A stretch of 8,688 nt of DNA from CAXXOK01 sp035399245 (GTDB taxonomy: Bacteria > Bacillota > Clostridia > Christensenellales > Aristaeellaceae). The translations under genes and the position numbers were made by a program. Of the stretch, positions 6,434 through 8,688 are shown in pieces; within the stretch, counting starts at the first letter, position 1; every line of letters starts with the position of its first letter. The stretch spans positions 1 through 8,688 of the forward strand of contig DAOPIR010000123.1 in assembly GCA_035399245.1 (NCBI GenBank), written 5' to 3'. The notes beneath the pieces were generated by a model. That model was not told where the DNA came from and made no database searches. It worked only from the letters and a program-made list of their open reading frames with translations.

Positions 6434-7518
6434 TGGAACGAATTGTTGTTGGTATGTCCGGCGGGGTGGATTCTTCGGTTGCCGCGCTTTTGCTCAAGCA
6501 GCAGGGCTATGACGTCGTCGGCGTATTTATGAAAAACTGGGACGAAAAGGACAGCAACGGCGTATGCACCTCCACAGCCGACTGGGAGGATGTACAGGCG
6601 GTCTGTGAGAGGATCGGCATCCCTTTTTATGCTGTCAACTTTGAAAAAGAGTATCAGGAGCGTGTGTTCAGCCATTTTTTGGACGAATATAAAAAAGGCC
6701 GTACGCCAAATCCCGATGTACTGTGCAACCGGGAGATCAAGTTCAAGGCGTTTTTGGAGTTTGCGATGAAACTGGGTGCCGATAAGCTGGCCACGGGACA
6801 TTTTGTGCAGACGGAAATACGCAACGGGCATCCCGTGTTGCTGCGCGGTACGGACAGCAATAAGGACCAAAGCTATTTTCTCTATATGCTCAAGGAGCCC
6901 CAGCTGCAAAAGGCCGTGTTTCCCGTGGGGGCTATGACCAAGCAGCAGGTGCGAGCCATTGCCAGAAAACACGGGCTGCCCGTCAGCGAAAAGAAAGATT
7001 CTACAGGCGTTTGCTTTATCGGAGAACGGAATTTCCGTGAATTTCTGCAAAACTATTTGCCGACCAAGCCGGGGAATATGTGCACGGAAACGGGCGAGGT
7101 GATCGGCACGCATATCGGGCTTGCCTATTATACGCCGGGGCAGCGTAAGGGCCTTGGCATCGGCGGCCGTGGCGATGGGCGCAGCTGGTTTGTGCTTGCT
7201 AAGGATATTCCCAATAATGTGCTCATCGTCGGCCAGGGTGAAGACCATCCGCGCCTGTATTCCCGCTGTACGGAGGCTATTGAGCCAACTTGGATAGCCG
7301 GCGACGCGCCGATGCCCATGGGGCAGAAGTTTCGCTGTACGGCGAAGTTCCGCTATCGGCAGGCCGATCAGCCGGTTACGATTGTGCAAGACGGGGATAT
7401 CGTCCACATCGAGGCCGATGATCCGCAGCGCGCCGTAACGCTTGGGCAGAGCACCGTGTTTTATCAGGGAGACCAATGCCTGGGCGGTGCGATTACTAAC
7501 AGCGTACAGCAAATGTAA
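6433..7518 (+). CDS. mnmA: tRNA-specific 2-thiouridylase MnmA
   Basis: This enzyme activates U34 of tRNA-Lys, -Glu and -Gln with ATP and inserts sulfur at position 2 of the wobble uridine, acting in the cytoplasm with a sulfur donor such as a cysteine desulfurase. The 361-residue length is typical. The PP-loop SGGVDSS (9-15) binds ATP. NPDVLCNREIKF (93-104) holds the first catalytic cysteine, C98, and STGVCFIGERNF (190-201) holds the second, C194. GQRKGLGIGG (236-245) and the C-terminal CLGGA (349-353) are also family signatures. The C-terminal beta-barrel domain is complete. The ATG (6433) overlaps the TGA of the tmk fusion (TGATG), with AGAGGG a few bases upstream, so translation is probably coupled. 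No cysteine desulfurase gene lies in the window. No terminator follows, so some transcription may run on into hpf. Confidence 0.96.
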   Translation: MERIVVGMSGGVDSSVAALLLKQQGYDVVGVFMKNWDEKDSNGVCTSTADWEDVQAVCERIGIPFYAVNFEKEYQERVFSHFLDEYKKGRTPNPDVLCNREIKFKAFLEFAMKLGADKLATGHFVQTEIRNGHPVLLRGTDSNKDQSYFLYMLKEPQLQKAVFPVGAMTKQQVRAIARKHGLPVSEKKDSTGVCFIGERNFREFLQNYLPTKPGNMCTETGEVIGTHIGLAYYTPGQRKGLGIGGRGDGRSWFVLAKDIPNNVLIVGQGEDHPRLYSRCTEAIEPTWIAGDAPMPMGQKFRCTAKFRYRQADQPVTIVQDGDIVHIEADDPQRAVTLGQSTVFYQGDQCLGGAITNSVQQM

Positions 7519-7540
7519 AAACCTTAAAATATGCAGCGGG

Positions 7541-7569
7541 AAACAGGATGTTTCAAATTCCTGTCGAAT
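7541..7569 (+). promoter_or_regulatory. Sigma-H-like promoter upstream of the structured RNA and hpf
   Basis: The element reads AAACAGGATGTT (7541-7552), 11 bases, TCGAAT (7564-7569), followed by a TATATATATA run. It fits the sigma-H consensus (AGGA -35 core, GAAT -10 core) with the usual spacing. It is identical in 11 of 12 bases of the -35 block, and in all six of the -10 block, to the element at 2021-2049. In Bacillus the hpf homologue yvyD is known to use sigma-H and sigma-B, which supports the reading. Transcription would begin near 7576-7580. The site also contains the inverted repeat ACAGGA-N10-TCCTGT (7543-7564), which could be an operator or, in read-through RNA from mnmA, a hairpin. 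Confidence 0.55.
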
Positions 7570-7579
7570 GGTATATATA

Positions 7580-7825
7580 TACACGAAGTCCCCGTGGAAA
7601 GGAGCGTGGTTCCCTTGGCACAACATACGAAAAGCCGTGCTGAGGCGACAATCATGGGTTCTTGGCGGGAAACCTGGTTTTAACCCACAGTATTTTAACA
7701 CCGTTTCAGCACGGTTTTTGGATAATAGCGCTCGTGATACAGGCAGACTGTTTCAAAGCGTGTTTCGTTTATCCAAAATCGTATACCGCCAGCCGCAGCC
7801 CGCAAGCGGTGCAGCGGTACTTGGA
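7580..7825 (+). ncRNA. Structured RNA upstream of hpf, probably raiA-type
   Basis: This fills most of the 334-base gene-free gap between mnmA and hpf. It starts at the predicted promoter start site and shows a chain of pairings. CCGTGCTGA (7635-7643) pairs with TCAGCACGG (7706-7714), with AAAAG/TTTTT able to extend it. Inside, TGGGTT (7655-7660) pairs with AACCCA (7682-7687). TTTTGGATAA (7716-7725) pairs with TTATCCAAAA (7769-7778) and encloses CGCT/AGCG and ACAG/CTGT stems. TACCGC (7784-7789) pairs with GCGGTA (7814-7819), enclosing CCGC/GCGG. GGTTCCC (7608-7614) could pair with GGGAAACC (7667-7674, one bulge), which would make a pseudoknot. A conserved 'raiA motif' RNA is known upstream of raiA/hpf genes in Firmicutes and Actinobacteria; position and size fit, but I matched no consensus, so the family call is by location. 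The ends are approximate. It could act as a separate RNA or as the hpf leader. Confidence 0.5.
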
Positions 7826-7852
7826 AATACACAATTAAAGGAGAAATAACAG

Positions 7853-8398
7853 ATGAAGACAACAATCGTCGGCAAAAATATGAGCGTATCCCCGGCCGTT
7901 ACAGACCGTGTACTCCGCAAAACCAATAAGATGGGACGGTATCTTGACCAGAATACGGAAATGCTGATTCGTCTCACGCGGGAAAAGAACAACCGCCGCA
8001 CCTGCGAAATTACCGTACCGTTTGACGGGGTAATCCTCCGTTCCGAAGCCTCCAATGATGAAAACCTGTACGTCAGTATCGATCAGGCACTGGCAAAGAT
8101 GGAACGCCAGATTCACAAGCACCGCACAAGGCTTAGCAAACGGCTGAAGGTGGACGCTTTCCAGAGCGCGGATCTGGAGTTTACCGAGGAACTCGACACA
8201 CAGGTAGAAGAAGAGAACCGCAAAGTGGTCCGCAACAAAACGTTCCCTGTGCGCCCCATGTCGCTGGATGACGCTATCCTCCAGATGGAACTGCTGGGCC
8301 ACAGCTTCTTCGTGTTTGTCAACATCGATACGGATCGCACCAATGTGCTGTATCTGCGCAAGGATGGAGACTTGGGCTTGCTGGAGCCGGAAGCATAG
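7853..8398 (+). CDS. hpf: Ribosome hibernation-promoting factor, long form (HPF/RaiA)
   Basis: The protein binds the small subunit in resting cells, blocks the decoding site and pairs ribosomes into inactive 100S dimers. At 181 residues it has the length of the long form. Residues 1 to about 100 are the S30AE/ribosome-binding domain (start MKTTIVGKNMSVSPAV; basic helix QIHKHRTRLSKRLK at 86-99). An acidic linker follows at about 105-123. Residues about 126-178 are the C-terminal dimerisation domain, with VVRNKTFPVRPMSLDDAI (125-142), MELLGHSFFVF and NVLYLRKDGDLGLLEP. AAAGGAG lies 9 bases before the ATG. The gene follows the predicted structured RNA and a sigma-H-like promoter, suggesting expression on entry into stationary phase. 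A strong terminator ends it, so it is probably transcribed alone or as read-through from mnmA. Confidence 0.96.
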   Translation: MKTTIVGKNMSVSPAVTDRVLRKTNKMGRYLDQNTEMLIRLTREKNNRRTCEITVPFDGVILRSEASNDENLYVSIDQALAKMERQIHKHRTRLSKRLKVDAFQSADLEFTEELDTQVEEENRKVVRNKTFPVRPMSLDDAILQMELLGHSFFVFVNIDTDRTNVLYLRKDGDLGLLEPEA

Positions 8399-8439
8399 TA
8401 TTTGCAGACACTTGTTGCTTCACACAATGGAAAACATAG

Positions 8440-8464
8440 AAAAGCGGGGGGAACCCCGCTTTTT
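8440..8464 (+). terminator. Intrinsic terminator of hpf
   Basis: The stem is GCGGGG (8444-8449) / CCCCGC (8454-8459) with a four-base loop GGAA. It is extended by AAAA/TTTT pairing and followed by five T (8460-8464). It lies about 40 bases past the hpf stop codon. Confidence 0.92.
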
Positions 8465-8501
8465 GTTACGGTTGGAAACGATTGGCAGGGGAGAAAATAT
8501 A

Positions 8502-8530
8502 TTTACAAAAGATGAAAAAAGTGTTAAGAT
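8502..8530 (+). promoter_or_regulatory. Extended -10 sigma-A promoter of the gene at the right edge
   Basis: The -35 box is TTTACA (8502-8507), the spacer is 17 bases and the -10 box is TAAGAT (8525-8530), preceded by TGT, an extended -10 element. The surroundings are A/T-rich and it lies just past the hpf terminator. The expected start of transcription is near 8537, about 30 bases before the ATG at 8568. Confidence 0.6.
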
Positions 8531-8567
8531 TATCAATAAGTGACGAAAGAGGATCGGTGATGCTTTC

Positions 8568-8688
8568 ATGGCAAACGAAATCATCAAGCAATTAACGATG
8601 GGACTGTCAGAAATACTGGTCTATGTAATGATCGGGCTGATATTTCTGTTCGGGATTGTGAAGTGCATCTATCCGGTGTACCGCAACA
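8568..8688 (+). CDS. N-terminus of a membrane protein, cut by the window edge
   Basis: Forty codons are visible and the frame runs open off the end. The product begins MANEIIKQLTMGLSEILVYV and has one strongly hydrophobic segment at about residues 13-31 (ending LIFLFGIV), followed by KCIYPVYRN. The short polar start before the helix suggests an N-terminal membrane anchor rather than a cleaved signal peptide. I do not recognise the family. The start is supported by GGTGAT (8556-8561), which can pair with the 3' end of 16S rRNA, 6 bases before the ATG. A rival ATG at 8560 has better spacing from AGAGG (8548-8552) but opens only an 11-codon frame ending at 8595. It has its own promoter and is separated from hpf by a terminator. 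Confidence 0.55.
   Translation, partial: MANEIIKQLTMGLSEILVYVMIGLIFLFGIVKCIYPVYRN

Noticed and set aside
7562..7568. TGTCGAA, a match to the Spo0A box
   Set aside because: The bases coincide with the -10 block of the sigma-H-like promoter, and the sister promoter at 2021-2049 has TATCGAA, which does not fit a Spo0A box. A 7-base match with one free position is expected by chance in a window this long.
6325..7701. A 458-codon open frame on the minus strand opposite mnmA
   Set aside because: It lies fully antisense to mnmA and its product has no recognisable domain. The plus-strand frame encodes every MnmA signature. It is a by-product of the codon bias of mnmA.
7442..7849. A 135-codon plus-strand frame across the mnmA end and the gap before hpf
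   Set aside because: Its first part lies out of frame inside mnmA, it has no ribosome-binding site, and the rest runs through the folded RNA region without a recognisable protein.

Overview
The window looks like chromosomal DNA from a low-to-mid G+C Gram-positive bacterium, most likely a member of the class Clostridia. The grounds are strong AGGAGG-type ribosome-binding sites, a TTG start, a long-form ribosome hibernation factor, and a YaaO-type PLP enzyme directly upstream of thymidylate kinase, the order known from Bacillus (yaaO-tmk). No mobile element, CRISPR array, tRNA or rRNA is visible. Base composition looks even, close to half G+C by eye.

Left part (1-3540), minus strand: a 12-helix MFS permease (2060-3538) is followed by a zinc-ribbon, single-helix membrane protein with a large surface part (96-1979). 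A good hairpin terminator (1-33) ends the unit. The second gene also has its own promoter-like element at 2021-2049.

Middle (3541-3782): a divergent promoter region. A sigma-A promoter drives the MFS gene leftwards (3602-3630) and an extended -10 promoter drives the next operon rightwards (3722-3750). A small inverted repeat or palindrome overlaps each -35 box.

Right part (3783-7518), plus strand: a tight three-gene operon. It holds a YaaO/SpeA-type PLP-dependent decarboxylase-like protein, a single-chain fusion of a HAD phosphatase with thymidylate kinase, and MnmA, the tRNA 2-thiouridylase. The last two genes overlap by one base. The theme is nucleotide supply and tRNA modification, plus an enzyme of unknown substrate.

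Then comes a 334-base gap (7519-7852) that contains a sigma-H-like promoter and a strongly folded stretch. I read the latter as a raiA-type structured RNA, because it lies directly upstream of the long HPF/RaiA hibernation factor gene (7853-8398). A textbook terminator (8440-8464) follows. A new promoter (8502-8530) then leads into a membrane protein gene cut by the window edge (8568-8688).

The most interesting points are: (1) two unlinked promoters, upstream of hpf and of the zinc-ribbon membrane protein, share AAACAGGATRTT-N11-TCGAAT with identical spacing, matching a sigma-H promoter; (2) the HAD-thymidylate kinase fusion; (3) the structured RNA upstream of hpf.
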